From Bacillota bacterium (lineage in GTDB: Bacteria > Bacillota > TC1), in the NCBI GenBank assembly GCA_028683955.1, contig JAQUGR010000005.1:1-64000 (forward strand): a DNA stretch of 64,000 nucleotides. The letters run 5' to 3'. The position numbers and the translations under genes were made by a program. Shown piece by piece: positions 29,279 to 38,738 of this stretch; positions within the stretch are counted from its first letter, which is position 1; each line of letters starts with the position of its first letter. The notes beneath the pieces are model-generated. The model saw only the letters and a program-made list of their open reading frames with translations. It was not told where the DNA came from and did no database searches.

Positions 29279-29960
29279 TTAACTTCAACTTCTTTTCTAA
29301 ATTCACATCAACTTCCGGTCTTCTTAAATATAAAGGTTCAACTAATAAAGGACTAATACCTTCACCTTTTCCCATCCCTATTATGCCAAGATTCGCAATA
29401 GCTACTCCACTTAAATTATGAAAACTATCATCAACATCAACAATTTCAAGACCAGTAACTTTTATTTTTTCTCCAAAAAAAAGACACCCATCACCAATAA
29501 ATAAATACTGTCTGTCCCTCTTAAGGCTATTTAAAAACTCATCAATATCAACAACCATATATTCCCCATTATAAGAAACATATGCCTCATTATGCCTGCC
29601 ATAAATCACCGGTATAACCTCTACACTAGAATCGGCCACCAGTTTTTTCCCAACTTCAATTAAGGCATCAAGACCACAAACTCTTACAATAGGTAACTCC
29701 TGACCATAGGCCAAAGAAGATGCCAATGCTATACCAATTCTTAAACCAGTAAAGGAACCAGGACCTACATCAACAGCAATAGCATCAAGATCCTTCAATT
29801 CATAATTAATCAATTTCAATAAATCAGAAACCATTGGAGCAAGAGCAATTGAATGATTTTTCTTTACATTGATAGTAATTTCACCAATAACTTTATTCTC
29901 ATCTCTTATTGCAACACTACCTATATCTGCACAACTTTCAATTCCTAAAACTATCATCAT
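29265..29960 (-). CDS. tsaB: tRNA threonylcarbamoyladenosine biosynthesis protein TsaB
   Basis: TsaB is the inactive paralogue of TsaD needed for t6A37 in ANN-decoding tRNAs, 231 residues. It begins MMIVLGIESCADIGSVAI and contains the family block NHSIALAPMVSDLL and AIAVDVGPGSFTGLRIGIA. It overlaps tsaE by 23 bases and rimI by 14. tsaD itself is not in the window. Confidence 0.95.
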   Translation of the reverse strand: MMIVLGIESCADIGSVAIRDENKVIGEITINVKKNHSIALAPMVSDLLKLINYELKDLDAIAVDVGPGSFTGLRIGIALASSLAYGQELPIVRVCGLDALIEVGKKLVADSSVEVIPVIYGRHNEAYVSYNGEYMVVDIDEFLNSLKRDRQYLFIGDGCLFFGEKIKVTGLEIVDVDDSFHNLSGVAIANLGIIGMGKGEGISPLLVEPLYLRRPEVDVNLEKKLKLNDKC

Positions 29961-30378
29961 TCCATCCTTCTATTATCATCTCACGACTATTATCTCCAAG
30001 ATCATTAATTTTAATGTCAATTACTTTATTCTCAAAAAATGGAGATAATAAATCTCCCCATTCAAGAACAACTACCCCATCATCGTTAAAAACTTCAGCC
30101 AATCCAGCATCAATTGCTTCTTCAATATTTTTAAGACGATAAGCATCAATATGAAATAACTTCATATTTCTACCTTCATAAATATTTAAAATACTAAAAG
30201 TAGGGCTGGTTATTTCTTCTCTAACACCCAAACCAAGAGCCAGGCCCTTGGTAAAATGAGTCTTACCAGTTCCCATCTCTCCGTCCATTCTAATTATAAC
30301 AGACTCTGTTAAGCTTTTACCTAACAGTTCACCTAACTTAATCGTCTCATCTACACTATTTAAAATATATTTGGCCAA
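29938..30378 (-). CDS. tsaE: tRNA threonylcarbamoyladenosine biosynthesis ATPase TsaE
   Basis: TsaE is the P-loop ATPase partner of TsaB/TsaD, 146 residues. It has the Walker A motif GEMGTGKTHFTKGLALGLG, SPTFSILNIYEG, LFHIDAYRLKN and VVLEWGDLL, all standard. Its start overlaps the amidohydrolase gene by 19 bases. Confidence 0.95.
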   Translation of the reverse strand: MAKYILNSVDETIKLGELLGKSLTESVIIRMDGEMGTGKTHFTKGLALGLGVREEITSPTFSILNIYEGRNMKLFHIDAYRLKNIEEAIDAGLAEVFNDDGVVVLEWGDLLSPFFENKVIDIKINDLGDNSREMIIEGWNDDSFRN

Positions 30379-31412
30379 GTTATTCTAACTCCTTTTTCAT
30401 ATACTTCCAGAATCCTGTCCTTATATAAAAAAGGACTATGACTATGGATTACAATATCCCCATCTTTACCAACTTCTAAAGAACCAACCCTGTCAGCAAC
30501 ACCTAACATTCTAGCGCTACCCAAAGTAATCATATCAAAAGCCCTCATTTTTTGAACACCATTTTTGATAACCTCTAATAAAGCAATCTTTAGCATTTCT
30601 GGAGGGTTACTTGGATAATCTGTCATAAAAGAAGTTTCAACACCACTATCAACCAATTTAGTTGTTAATCCTCTATCCAAATTAGCCATTTCCAGTTTAG
30701 GCCTTCCTACAAAAAAAGGACCTGTTACAGCCTTTACCCCTGATTTACTAATTTCTTCAAGTATCACATGTCCCTCTGTTAAATGTTCCAAGATCATATT
30801 CAAGTCAAACATGTTTTTTATTTCTAAAGCCAGGCGAATATCATCAGAACAATGACAATGCACCCTTACAGCCATACATCTTACCCTGTCAATATTATCA
30901 GTAAAATACCCAATCAATACTTTCTTTAAACTTTCCCTATCAAGATTATGAGCTTTAGTGACATTCTCTCCAAGAGCAACTTTTAGACATGATTTATTAA
31001 CTAAGATCTCATTTGAACCCACAGTCTTAACAACTGAACCAATTCCACCTACAAGATTTGCACTACCCGGCAATATACCAGCAGTAGTTACACCACCAGT
31101 TAAAGCACTCTCAAACAGTCCAATATTATTAAAATTAATCTGTTCCCAAGCGATAAATTCTTCGGATATTAATTTATCTTTTATATTTAAATTCTCATTT
31201 CCTGTTATTTCTTCATAAAGACCTAAATGACAATGAGGCTCAACAAATCCAGGTAGTATTTTTTCACCATTAGTAAACTTTCTAACTTTCACTCCACTAG
31301 GCACTTTAACATCTTCACCAACAGCGACAATCTTTCCCTGATCAACCAACAAAATACCCCAAGGTATAATCAAATCACTTCTAACCCAGATTTCACCCTC
31401 AAAAGCTAACAT
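30360..31412 (-). CDS. Amidohydrolase-family protein (imidazolonepropionase-like)
   Basis: This 350-residue metal-dependent hydrolase has the beta-sandwich front (GILLVDQGKIVAVGED), the metal-binding HxH in ILPGFVEPHCHLG, the segment GGVTTAGILPGSANLVGG, later His residues (VRVHCHCSDD; EHLTEGH), and the Asp-containing FMTDYPSNPPEM and LGVADRVGSLEVGKDGDIVI. It resembles uncharacterised imidazolonepropionase-related amidohydrolases. Its stop overlaps tsaE by 19 bases, and its ATG touches the alr stop codon, so it is translationally coupled. The substrate is unknown. Confidence 0.82.
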   Translation of the reverse strand: MLAFEGEIWVRSDLIIPWGILLVDQGKIVAVGEDVKVPSGVKVRKFTNGEKILPGFVEPHCHLGLYEEITGNENLNIKDKLISEEFIAWEQINFNNIGLFESALTGGVTTAGILPGSANLVGGIGSVVKTVGSNEILVNKSCLKVALGENVTKAHNLDRESLKKVLIGYFTDNIDRVRCMAVRVHCHCSDDIRLALEIKNMFDLNMILEHLTEGHVILEEISKSGVKAVTGPFFVGRPKLEMANLDRGLTTKLVDSGVETSFMTDYPSNPPEMLKIALLEVIKNGVQKMRAFDMITLGSARMLGVADRVGSLEVGKDGDIVIHSHSPFLYKDRILEVYEKGVRITWPNIF

Positions 31413-32518
31413 TAACCTTCCAAATAAATCCTTGGAATTCTTTCACTTAGATTACAATAAATTTCATAATTAATTGTATCAAGTAAATCAGCAAAGTATT
31501 CCACTGGATTATCCTCTCCATAAATTATTACTTCCTGAGGAACTTCAATATCAGCAATATCTGTTAAATCAAGCATCACCTGATCCATACAAACATTACC
31601 TATCAAAGGCACCTTAACTCCATTAACCAAAACCTGCCCTCTATTTGATAAGCTACGAGCAAAACCATCTGCATAACCAATTGGTAAAACCCCTATCTTA
31701 GTTTTTCTGGTTGTAACAAAAGTACCGTTATAGCTTACAGGCTCACCTATATCTATTACTTTAATTTGAGTGATTATGCCCTTTAACGTTAAAACTTTTT
31801 TTAAATTCATTTTTTTAATATTCTCATGTTCTGTTGAGGTAGAACCATATAACATCAAACCTGGTCTAACCATATCAAAATGGGCCTCTTTAAATTCAAC
31901 TAAAGTTGCACTATTAGCTAAATGTTTAATAACCTTTCTACCAATAGCCTGCTCTGCTTTTTCTACAAATCTTTTAAATCTATCAATTTGGTAAACGCTA
32001 TAACTTAAATCACTCGAGCCACCATTGGCAATGTGTGAAAAAATACCATCAATATGTATATTGCTCATATTATCAATGGCCTTAATTATATCTAGTGTAG
32101 CATCTCCGTCACCAAAGCCCAGTCTATTCATACCTGTATCAATCTTTATATGAACCTTGGCTACTTTATTTAAACTAATTGCCACCTTGTTAAGTTCTTC
32201 TGCTTGTTTCTTTGAATAAATTGTCTGCATTATTTCGTTTTTAACAAGAACAGCATAATCTACAAACCTAGTATAACCTAAAACTAGAATCGGTTTTTTA
32301 ATGCCACCTTCTCTTAGTTGATGTGCTTCATCCATTATTGCAGCTCCGAACATATCAACCTGTTCTTCAATTTCTAAACTAATAGGTAAAGCACCATGTC
32401 CATAACCATTGGCTTTTACAATAGCCATGATCATAACATCATTTCCTACAAACTTTCTAATTTCTTTACTGTTGCCTATAGCATTTTTTAAGTTAATTTC
32501 GGCCCATATTGGTCTCAT
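31412..32518 (-). CDS. alr: Alanine racemase
   Basis: This PLP enzyme makes D-alanine for peptidoglycan, 368 residues. The PLP lysine is Lys35 in IMAIVKANGYGHGA. Further marks are HIKIDTGMNRLGF, VRPGLMLYG, the catalytic Tyr of GEPVSYNGTF and LPIGYADGFARSLSNRGQVL. It follows nnr in the order acpS-nnr-alr, common in Firmicutes. Confidence 0.97.
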   Translation of the reverse strand: MRPIWAEINLKNAIGNSKEIRKFVGNDVMIMAIVKANGYGHGALPISLEIEEQVDMFGAAIMDEAHQLREGGIKKPILVLGYTRFVDYAVLVKNEIMQTIYSKKQAEELNKVAISLNKVAKVHIKIDTGMNRLGFGDGDATLDIIKAIDNMSNIHIDGIFSHIANGGSSDLSYSVYQIDRFKRFVEKAEQAIGRKVIKHLANSATLVEFKEAHFDMVRPGLMLYGSTSTEHENIKKMNLKKVLTLKGIITQIKVIDIGEPVSYNGTFVTTRKTKIGVLPIGYADGFARSLSNRGQVLVNGVKVPLIGNVCMDQVMLDLTDIADIEVPQEVIIYGEDNPVEYFADLLDTINYEIYCNLSERIPRIYLEG

Positions 32519-32539
32519 CTTCTACTCCTTAATGAATCA

Positions 32540-34012
32540 TTAATATATCTTAACTACTATTTGCTTTTCATCTATAATCTTTTTTACTCTACTTATGGCT
32601 TTTGGTAAATAATCAATCAGGTCACTTGCTATTAAACTTTCCAAGCCAATAACATTACCAGCCAAGTCTCCACTTAAGCCATGAAGATAGGTTCCTAAAA
32701 CCACAGCATCATATACATCAAGTCTTTGTGCCATTAAACTACCAATTATACCTGAAAGCACATCACCACTGCCAGCTGTTGCCATACCAGGATTACCTGT
32801 TAAGTTGACACATAATCTCTTACCATCGCTAATAGAGGTTCTATACCCCTTTATAATAGCTACACAATTATATCTTTTAGCAGCCTCTATCACACTATGA
32901 CTGCGTTCAAGACTCACCCCTAATAACATTTCCATTTCTTTAGGATGGGGTGTTAATACCACCTCTCCCCTGATCCACTCTCTTTTTATCCAACCCTGTT
33001 TCAACCAAAAAAGTCCGTCTGCATCAATTAAAACATTACCCTTAAATGATCTTAATATATTTTCTAAATCAATTGTCTTCATTCTTCCAAGCCCTGGACC
33101 GATAACTAAAACATCAATTTCCTTATTTAAAAATTCTGACCAATTTTCTAACATCAATTCAGGTTCTTGTCCTAAAATACCTTCAAAACTTTCTAACCAT
33201 AAGGTAACCAGACCACAGCCTGCTCTTAAGGCTCCTTTACCAGCAAGTAATCCTGCACCGAGCATTTCTTTTTGACCACCAAGAATACCTACTTTTCCAA
33301 ATGTGCCCTTATGACTTTCCAACTCTCGCTTAGGAATCATTTTACCTGCTTCAAGAGCAGTCAAATATTGAACTTTATCTTCTTCAGCCAATCTATTTTC
33401 TAGTTGACTGGCAATTTCCAGCTTTACTAAATATACACTTTTTAATTTATTACTAATTAAATGTCCTGTTTTCAAGTAACCTAAGGCAATTGTCAAATCA
33501 GCTTCAACATAAAGTTCACCATCACCACTATCACCATTAATACCAGTAGGAATATCTATAGCTACCTTAATACAAGTACAATTATTAATCCATTCAACAC
33601 AACTTTTAACAATACCTTCAAGACTGCCTGAAAAACCAGTACCTAAAATACCATCTACAATCAAATCTGGTTTTTCTAGATCTTTATGAAAGGGCTCTAT
33701 TTCTAGGCCCATCTTTTTTGCTACATTTAAATGTATAGTAGCTTCACTACTAAATCCTTCATCAAATAACAAAATAATCTTTACTCTATAATTTCTATTA
33801 AAAAGTATTCTTGCTAAGGCTAATCCATCTCCACCATTGTTACCTTTGCCTACAAAAATATAGATTAACTTATTTTCTAATATATACTTATCATTTAAAC
33901 AACTAAATATACCCAGAGCTGCTTCTTCCATAAGAACAACACCTGGGAGGCAAAAGTCTTCTATCATTAGTTTATCAATTGTTCTTGAACCTTTATTGCT
34001 TAGTCCAATCAT
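32540..34012 (-). CDS. nnr: Bifunctional NAD(P)H-hydrate epimerase / ADP-dependent dehydratase
   Basis: This 490-residue fusion repairs hydrated NAD(P)H. The N-terminal YjeF_N epimerase half (residues about 1-215) has FVGKGNNGGDGLALAR and VDGILGTGFSGSLEG. The C-terminal ribokinase-like dehydratase half (about 225-490) has VGILGGQKEMLGAGLLAGKG, VIGPGLGR, VVLTPHPKEMEMLLG and the ATP/ADP-site TAGSGDVLSGIIG. It overlaps acpS by four bases. Confidence 0.96.
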   Translation of the reverse strand: MIGLSNKGSRTIDKLMIEDFCLPGVVLMEEAALGIFSCLNDKYILENKLIYIFVGKGNNGGDGLALARILFNRNYRVKIILLFDEGFSSEATIHLNVAKKMGLEIEPFHKDLEKPDLIVDGILGTGFSGSLEGIVKSCVEWINNCTCIKVAIDIPTGINGDSGDGELYVEADLTIALGYLKTGHLISNKLKSVYLVKLEIASQLENRLAEEDKVQYLTALEAGKMIPKRELESHKGTFGKVGILGGQKEMLGAGLLAGKGALRAGCGLVTLWLESFEGILGQEPELMLENWSEFLNKEIDVLVIGPGLGRMKTIDLENILRSFKGNVLIDADGLFWLKQGWIKREWIRGEVVLTPHPKEMEMLLGVSLERSHSVIEAAKRYNCVAIIKGYRTSISDGKRLCVNLTGNPGMATAGSGDVLSGIIGSLMAQRLDVYDAVVLGTYLHGLSGDLAGNVIGLESLIASDLIDYLPKAISRVKKIIDEKQIVVKIY

Positions 34013-34368
34013 TGTCCTACACCTATTACAAAAGCCAGTGCATATTCTTTTTCATGGCTTATTGATACTTTAAATTCCTTAATTCCTTTTAGTTCCATGA
34101 CAACTTTAGCCTGTCCCTCTAAAGTTACTCTTCCTTTTTCTAAAACTATAATATTTTTAGCTTCCATAATTGTTACATCTTCTAAAATTTTAATTATACT
34201 TTCTTTTACTGCAAATCTTGCAGCCAAATAGGGTAGAGGGTCCTTGTGCTTACAGGCATAATCCATTTCTTGTGGATTAAAGGCCATTGCTCCAAGAGTT
34301 TCTCTTTCTAGAAACTTTTTCATTCTTTTAACTTTAACTATATCAGTACCAATTCCTATAATTTCCAT
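34009..34368 (-). CDS. acpS: Holo-[acyl-carrier-protein] synthase
   Basis: AcpS transfers phosphopantetheine from CoA to ACP. The 119-residue protein has the metal-binding GIGTDIVKVKRMKKFL at residues 5-20, the motif YLAARFAVKESIIK and the C-terminal VSISHEKEYALAFVI. It overlaps nnr by four bases and is 4 bases after the YgjP-like gene. Confidence 0.95.
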   Translation of the reverse strand: MEIIGIGTDIVKVKRMKKFLERETLGAMAFNPQEMDYACKHKDPLPYLAARFAVKESIIKILEDVTIMEAKNIIVLEKGRVTLEGQAKVVMELKGIKEFKVSISHEKEYALAFVIGVGQ

Positions 34369-34372
34369 GTTC

Positions 34373-35014
34373 CTATTTTACCATAAAATCCCTGCCAATT
34401 AAATGACCATTATCCTTAAGCCATCTTTTAGATTTCCTATAGTTGGGTAATATTGCTTCTAACCTGTCCCAAAAGGTTCTACTATGGTTTCTAATCTCTA
34501 AATGAACCAGTTCATGGATATATATATATTCAATAACTTCAATTGGTGCTTTTGCTAACTTTATATTAAGGTTTATTTTCCCCTTTATAGTACAACTGCC
34601 CCAGATAGTTTTTTGTTTTCTATAGGTTATTGAGGTCGGTTTGTTTATATGGCTCCATTTTATTATTAACTCTTCAATTATGTTATCAAGTTCTTTCTTT
34701 AAAAAAATATCTATTTTACTATCAATACCAATATAGATATATTCACCATCAACAAAAATCTTTTTACCTTCAGTCTTCACAACTTTTAAATCAATTCCTC
34801 TAAAAAGAAATATTCCATTTTCCAAATACTTATCAACTATTCTATTTTTCTTTTCTTGTTCTGATACCTTTTCACTAATCCAAAGTTGGTGATCTTTAAG
34901 CTCTAATTTAATTTCTTCATCACTTAAATAATGAGGTGCTCTTACGACCACCTCATTTGCACCTACAATTATTCCTATAGATTTTCTTTGACTTCTTATT
35001 ATTTTAAAATCCAA
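34373..35014 (-). CDS. YgjP-like metallopeptidase-domain protein (DUF45)
   Basis: The 213-residue protein belongs to the YgjP/DUF45 family of M48-like zinc peptidases. The zinc motif is YIHELVHLEIRNHSRTFWDRL (HELxH), preceded by IWGSCTIKGKINLN and followed by NYRKSKRWLKDNG, all characteristic. Cytosolic; its physiological substrate is unknown. It is 2 bases after mscL and 4 bases before acpS. Confidence 0.88.
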   Translation of the reverse strand: MDFKIIRSQRKSIGIIVGANEVVVRAPHYLSDEEIKLELKDHQLWISEKVSEQEKKNRIVDKYLENGIFLFRGIDLKVVKTEGKKIFVDGEYIYIGIDSKIDIFLKKELDNIIEELIIKWSHINKPTSITYRKQKTIWGSCTIKGKINLNIKLAKAPIEVIEYIYIHELVHLEIRNHSRTFWDRLEAILPNYRKSKRWLKDNGHLIGRDFMVK

Positions 35015-35016
35015 TC

Positions 35017-35412
35017 CTATTTCCCGCTATTTCTTAGTGTATCTCTTATTTCTCTTAGCAATAGTACTTCTTCTGCTACAACTGCTTCAATTTCTGCTAC
35101 TTCTTCCACTACTCTTTTTCTTTGCATCTTAGCTAATAACTTAATTATAACAAAAATCACAAAGGCAATTATTAGAAAGTTGATTATTGCATTTATAAAT
35201 AGACCATAGCTTACTGCTATTCCTCTAATATTAAAGGTTAGAGATGAGAGATCAACTCCTCCTGTAATACCTCCAATAATTGGCATTAGTATATCTTTGA
35301 CTAAGGAATCAATTATGGTCTTAAAGGCTCCACCAATAATTACACCAACTGCTAAATCCATAACATTTCCTCTTGAAATAAACTCTTTAAACTCTTTAAC
35401 AAATTTCTTCAT
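35017..35412 (-). CDS. mscL: Large-conductance mechanosensitive channel
   Basis: MscL is the pentameric emergency osmotic-release channel. The 131-residue protein has the first span FISRGNVMDLAVGVIIGGAFKTII-type motif, the PIIGG-containing periplasmic loop, a second span (LFINAIINFLIIAFVIFVII) and the charged C-terminal helix. Length and order are standard. Confidence 0.96.
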   Translation of the reverse strand: MKKFVKEFKEFISRGNVMDLAVGVIIGGAFKTIIDSLVKDILMPIIGGITGGVDLSSLTFNIRGIAVSYGLFINAIINFLIIAFVIFVIIKLLAKMQRKRVVEEVAEIEAVVAEEVLLLREIRDTLRNSGK

Positions 35413-35522
35413 AAAGCTCCTCCTTATTTTTTATCATATACTTATTCTAAAAAAATATTAAGCAAGTTGCAATAGTTTTTGTTCTTTGATATTCTAATAA
35501 AAATGAGATAAGGAAAATATGC

Positions 35523-36920
35523 ATGAACACAAAAAATCATCTAGAAGAAAAAAGCATACCAGCCTTACTTTGGCTTTATGCTCGTCCATCAATGTTCGCA
35601 TCACTCATAACCGGACTATATGGTATAATAGACGGTATCTTCATAGGACAAAAAATGGGCCCAGAAGGTATAGCAGCCATAACATTAGCATTCCCAATAA
35701 CTTCTCTACTAATAGGTTTAGGAGTACTACTTAGTATTGGCACATCTATATTAGTAAATAAAAACACAGCCTCTGGTAATCATGAAATGGCTAAAACATA
35801 TATATTTAAAGGAAGAAACCTATTTTTACTATTTGCTTTCATAACCACAATAGGCACTTTCTTCGCACCACAAATAATGTCATTTCTCGGGAAGGGAACA
35901 AATGCCTATATAGTAGATTTAAGCCAAAGTTTTGTCTCAGTACTTCTACTAGGTAGTGTTATCTATCTAGCCCCAATTTTCTTAAATGATATTTTAAAAA
36001 ATCTCGGTAAACCAAGAGAAGCCATGTTCGCAATGATAGCAGGAACAATTACCAATATAATCTTAGACTATATCTTTATTTTCATCTTCAATATGGAACT
36101 TGTAGGAGCTGCACTTGCCACCATAACAGGCCAGCTAGTAGCCACTTTAGTCATCCTTTTATTTATAAGAAAACATAATATCTGGAAAGTAAAAAGAAAC
36201 AAATATCACATAAGATACAGATCCTATCTTAATATTATTAAAACAGGATCCACCTCATTTATAATCCAAATTTCCACCATGTTAATTCTAATTATTCATA
36301 ATCGTTTATTTTTACAATATGGTCATGAACTGTATGTATCAAGTTTTGGTATCATCGGATATGCACTAACTGCCTTTTGGTTATTGATAAATGGATTTGT
36401 AGGTGGTAGCCAACCTATTATAAGTTTTAATCACGCAATTGATAAAGGGAACAGGGTACGTAAAACAGTGAAGATAAGTTTTATCTTCATAATTGCTTTT
36501 TCAACCTTTTTCAGCCTTTTATTCTATATATTCCCAGAACAAATCATATCCATTTTCAGCCAACATGACCCTCAACTTTTCAATATCACTAAACATGGTT
36601 TCTACCTAGTGATGTACGCTCTACCCTTTGCGGGAATCAATGTACTTGTAGCTATGTACTTCCAATCAATCGGCAAAAGTAAAACCAGTATTTTCCTGGC
36701 AGTTTCAAGAGTACTTTTCTTTATGCTACCCTTGATTTTAATATTACCAAAAACTTTTGGAGTAAATGGCATTTACCTGATTGTACCTTTATCAGAAGTA
36801 GGAACTGCAATAGTCTCAATACTCTTTATCAGATATAATCTAAATAAAGGCAAAGTATACTTTTCCTCAGGGAGGCAAAATGTTAATACAAATACCGAAC
36901 AAACCAAAATTAATAATTGA
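35523..36920 (+). CDS. MATE-family multidrug/Na+ efflux protein
   Basis: This 465-residue protein has about 12 membrane spans and the MATE arrangement: SIPALLWLYARPSMFASLIT, IDGIFIGQKMGPEGIAAITLAFP, ILKNLGKPREAMFAMIAGTITNIILDYIFIF and, in the second half, GFVGGSQPIISFNHAIDKGN. It is likely an Na+ or H+ coupled drug or metabolite exporter. An AAGGA site precedes the ATG. It overlaps the start of cca by 41 bases in another frame, so the two are co-transcribed. Confidence 0.93.
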   Translation: MNTKNHLEEKSIPALLWLYARPSMFASLITGLYGIIDGIFIGQKMGPEGIAAITLAFPITSLLIGLGVLLSIGTSILVNKNTASGNHEMAKTYIFKGRNLFLLFAFITTIGTFFAPQIMSFLGKGTNAYIVDLSQSFVSVLLLGSVIYLAPIFLNDILKNLGKPREAMFAMIAGTITNIILDYIFIFIFNMELVGAALATITGQLVATLVILLFIRKHNIWKVKRNKYHIRYRSYLNIIKTGSTSFIIQISTMLILIIHNRLFLQYGHELYVSSFGIIGYALTAFWLLINGFVGGSQPIISFNHAIDKGNRVRKTVKISFIFIIAFSTFFSLLFYIFPEQIISIFSQHDPQLFNITKHGFYLVMYALPFAGINVLVAMYFQSIGKSKTSIFLAVSRVLFFMLPLILILPKTFGVNGIYLIVPLSEVGTAIVSILFIRYNLNKGKVYFSSGRQNVNTNTEQTKINN

Positions 36921-38037
36921 CATACTACTAGACCAGGGCTATCAAGCAGGTCTAGTAGGTGGCTGTCTTAGAAATATACTTCTTGGAATAGAAGTAAAGG
37001 ATTATGATATAGCCACCTCAGCAACTACACTACAAATGAAGAAAATACTAAATCAATTTACAATAATTGACCTTGGAGAAAAATTCGGGACTTTAGTAAT
37101 TGTAGTTGAAGGAGAAAATATTGAAGTTACAACCTTTAGAAAAGAAAGTAACTATACTGATAATCGCCACCCTGATAAAGTTGAATTTATTAATAATCTT
37201 GAAGAGGATTTAAAAAGACGTGATTTCACCATCAATGCCTTATACTATAATGATAAAGTTGGTTTAATAGACTTATTTAACTCTATTAATGATCTAAATA
37301 TGAAAATAATAAAAGCAGTAGGCGATCCATTAGAGAGATTCAAGGAAGATTCCCTTCGAATCTTAAGAGGTATTCGTTTTTCTGCAAAACTAAAATTCCA
37401 ATTAGAAATTAACACAAAGCTAGCAATGGAGAAATCATATCCTCTCCTATCAAATATAACCAAGGAAAGAACAGCTATAGAATTAATCGAAATACTTAAT
37501 TGTTCAAATATAGAAAGCACAATTAATGAATTCTTACCAATATTTCAATATCTAATACCTGATTTAGGTATAGTAAATAGTAAAAAATTAGATAGTATGC
37601 CCTCTCTAAAACTTAAACTAGCGGTCTTTTTTTCAGCTTTAAGTAACCCTGAAATTGCCTATGATAAAATGATGGAGCAAAAATTGACAGTTAGTTCTAG
37701 AATAAGAAAAAGTGATTTAAGAGACATTGCCATAATTATAAAATATGCAAATATTGATGCCTTAGATATTATAAATACCTATAAAGAAATTAGATGGAAT
37801 AAGGAATTATTAGAAGATATATACAAATTCAACAACCAGTTTGATTTATTAACTCCCATCTTTTCAATAACCTATAAAGAAATGAAAATTAAAGGAAATG
37901 ATATATTATCTCTTGGTTATAAAGATGAAATAATCCAGCAAATATTAGACGAATGTTTCACTAATTTACTTCTTAGAAAAGTTTCTAATATAAAATCAGC
38001 TTACTGTGACCTAATCACAGAAATATTTCCTAAATAA
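36880..38037 (+). CDS. cca: CCA-adding tRNA nucleotidyltransferase (class II)
   Basis: The 385-residue protein has the poly(A) polymerase/CCA head: AGLVGGCLRNILLG, the catalytic DYDIAT (two Asp), TTFRKESNYTDNRHPDKVEF, then LKRRDFTINALYYN and the RILRGIRFSAKL neck. These define class II enzymes that build or repair the tRNA 3' CCA. The C-terminal half is helical with no HD phosphodiesterase motif. GGGAGG lies just before the ATG, inside the MATE coding region. Confidence 0.94.
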   Translation: MLIQIPNKPKLIIDILLDQGYQAGLVGGCLRNILLGIEVKDYDIATSATTLQMKKILNQFTIIDLGEKFGTLVIVVEGENIEVTTFRKESNYTDNRHPDKVEFINNLEEDLKRRDFTINALYYNDKVGLIDLFNSINDLNMKIIKAVGDPLERFKEDSLRILRGIRFSAKLKFQLEINTKLAMEKSYPLLSNITKERTAIELIEILNCSNIESTINEFLPIFQYLIPDLGIVNSKKLDSMPSLKLKLAVFFSALSNPEIAYDKMMEQKLTVSSRIRKSDLRDIAIIIKYANIDALDIINTYKEIRWNKELLEDIYKFNNQFDLLTPIFSITYKEMKIKGNDILSLGYKDEIIQQILDECFTNLLLRKVSNIKSAYCDLITEIFPK

Positions 38038-38078
38038 GCTATAATTACATTAGATACTAAAAACAAAGGAGAATATTT

Positions 38079-38390
38079 ATGAGTACAATCAGAATAACAA
38101 AAGATAATTTCGAACAAGAAGTTTTAAAATCAGACAAACCGGTATTATTGGATTTTTGGGCTGAATGGTGTGGACCATGTAGAATGGTAGGACCTGTAGT
38201 GGAAGAAATTTCCAATGAGGTGGCCGGATCAGCAAAAGTCGGAAAAATTAACGTTGATGAAGAAATGGAACTTGCTCAATCATTTAATGTAATGAGTATA
38301 CCTACACTAGTCGTTGTTAAAGATGGAAAAGTTGTTAATTCAACAGTTGGTTTCCAATCTAAAGCAGCTTTAATGAATTTATTGAAGTAG
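38079..38390 (+). CDS. trxA: Thioredoxin
   Basis: This is a 103-residue thioredoxin with FWAEWCGPCRMV (catalytic Cys31 and Cys34), the cis-Pro loop SIPTLVVVKDGKV and the usual fold and length. It lies 8 bases before the rhodanese gene, which points to a shared role in sulfur or thiol handling. An AAAGGAG site precedes the ATG. Confidence 0.97.
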   Translation: MSTIRITKDNFEQEVLKSDKPVLLDFWAEWCGPCRMVGPVVEEISNEVAGSAKVGKINVDEEMELAQSFNVMSIPTLVVVKDGKVVNSTVGFQSKAALMNLLK

Positions 38391-38398
38391 GAGATAAA

Positions 38399-38680
38399 AT
38401 GATTAAAAACATTGAAATTGAAGAGCTAGTAACAATAGAAGATAAAAGTAACATTATCGATGTTAGAGAACCTTATGAGTTAAACAGTGGTTATATTGAA
38501 GGGGCTAAAAATATTCCTATGGGAATTTTATTAATGGATCCTGATAATTACATTAACAAAGATCAAACGTATTTTATAATTTGTGCGTCAGGCAGTAGAA
38601 GCGGAAGAACATGCATGATGCTACAAAATAAAGGATTTAACGTAGTTAACGTTTCTGGTGGAATGTATTCCTATAGATAA
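38399..38680 (+). CDS. Rhodanese-domain sulfurtransferase
   Basis: The 93-residue single-domain rhodanese has NIIDVREPYELNSGYIEGA, AKNIPMGIL and the active loop ICASGSRSGR with Cys62 as persulfide carrier. It is translated right after trxA and converges on a Crp/Fnr regulator with a shared terminator. It likely moves sulfane sulfur to or from thioredoxin. Confidence 0.92.
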   Translation: MIKNIEIEELVTIEDKSNIIDVREPYELNSGYIEGAKNIPMGILLMDPDNYINKDQTYFIICASGSRSGRTCMMLQNKGFNVVNVSGGMYSYR

Positions 38681-38703
38681 CATTAATTAAAGTAAAGTAA
38701 AGT

Positions 38704-38738
38704 AAAAGGGTTTAGAGATATTTCTCTAAACCCTTTTC
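38704..38738. terminator. Bidirectional terminator between rhodanese and Crp/Fnr genes
   Basis: A perfect 14-bp stem AAAAGGGTTTAGAG/CTCTAAACCCTTTT has a 6-base loop. The stop codon of the Crp/Fnr gene at 38712-38714 lies inside the stem. Confidence 0.88.

Noticed and set aside
36880-36920. 41-base overlap of the MATE and cca genes as a possible fusion or error
   Set aside because: Both ends look natural, cca has its own GGGAGG site inside the MATE gene, and overlaps of this size occur in coupled genes.
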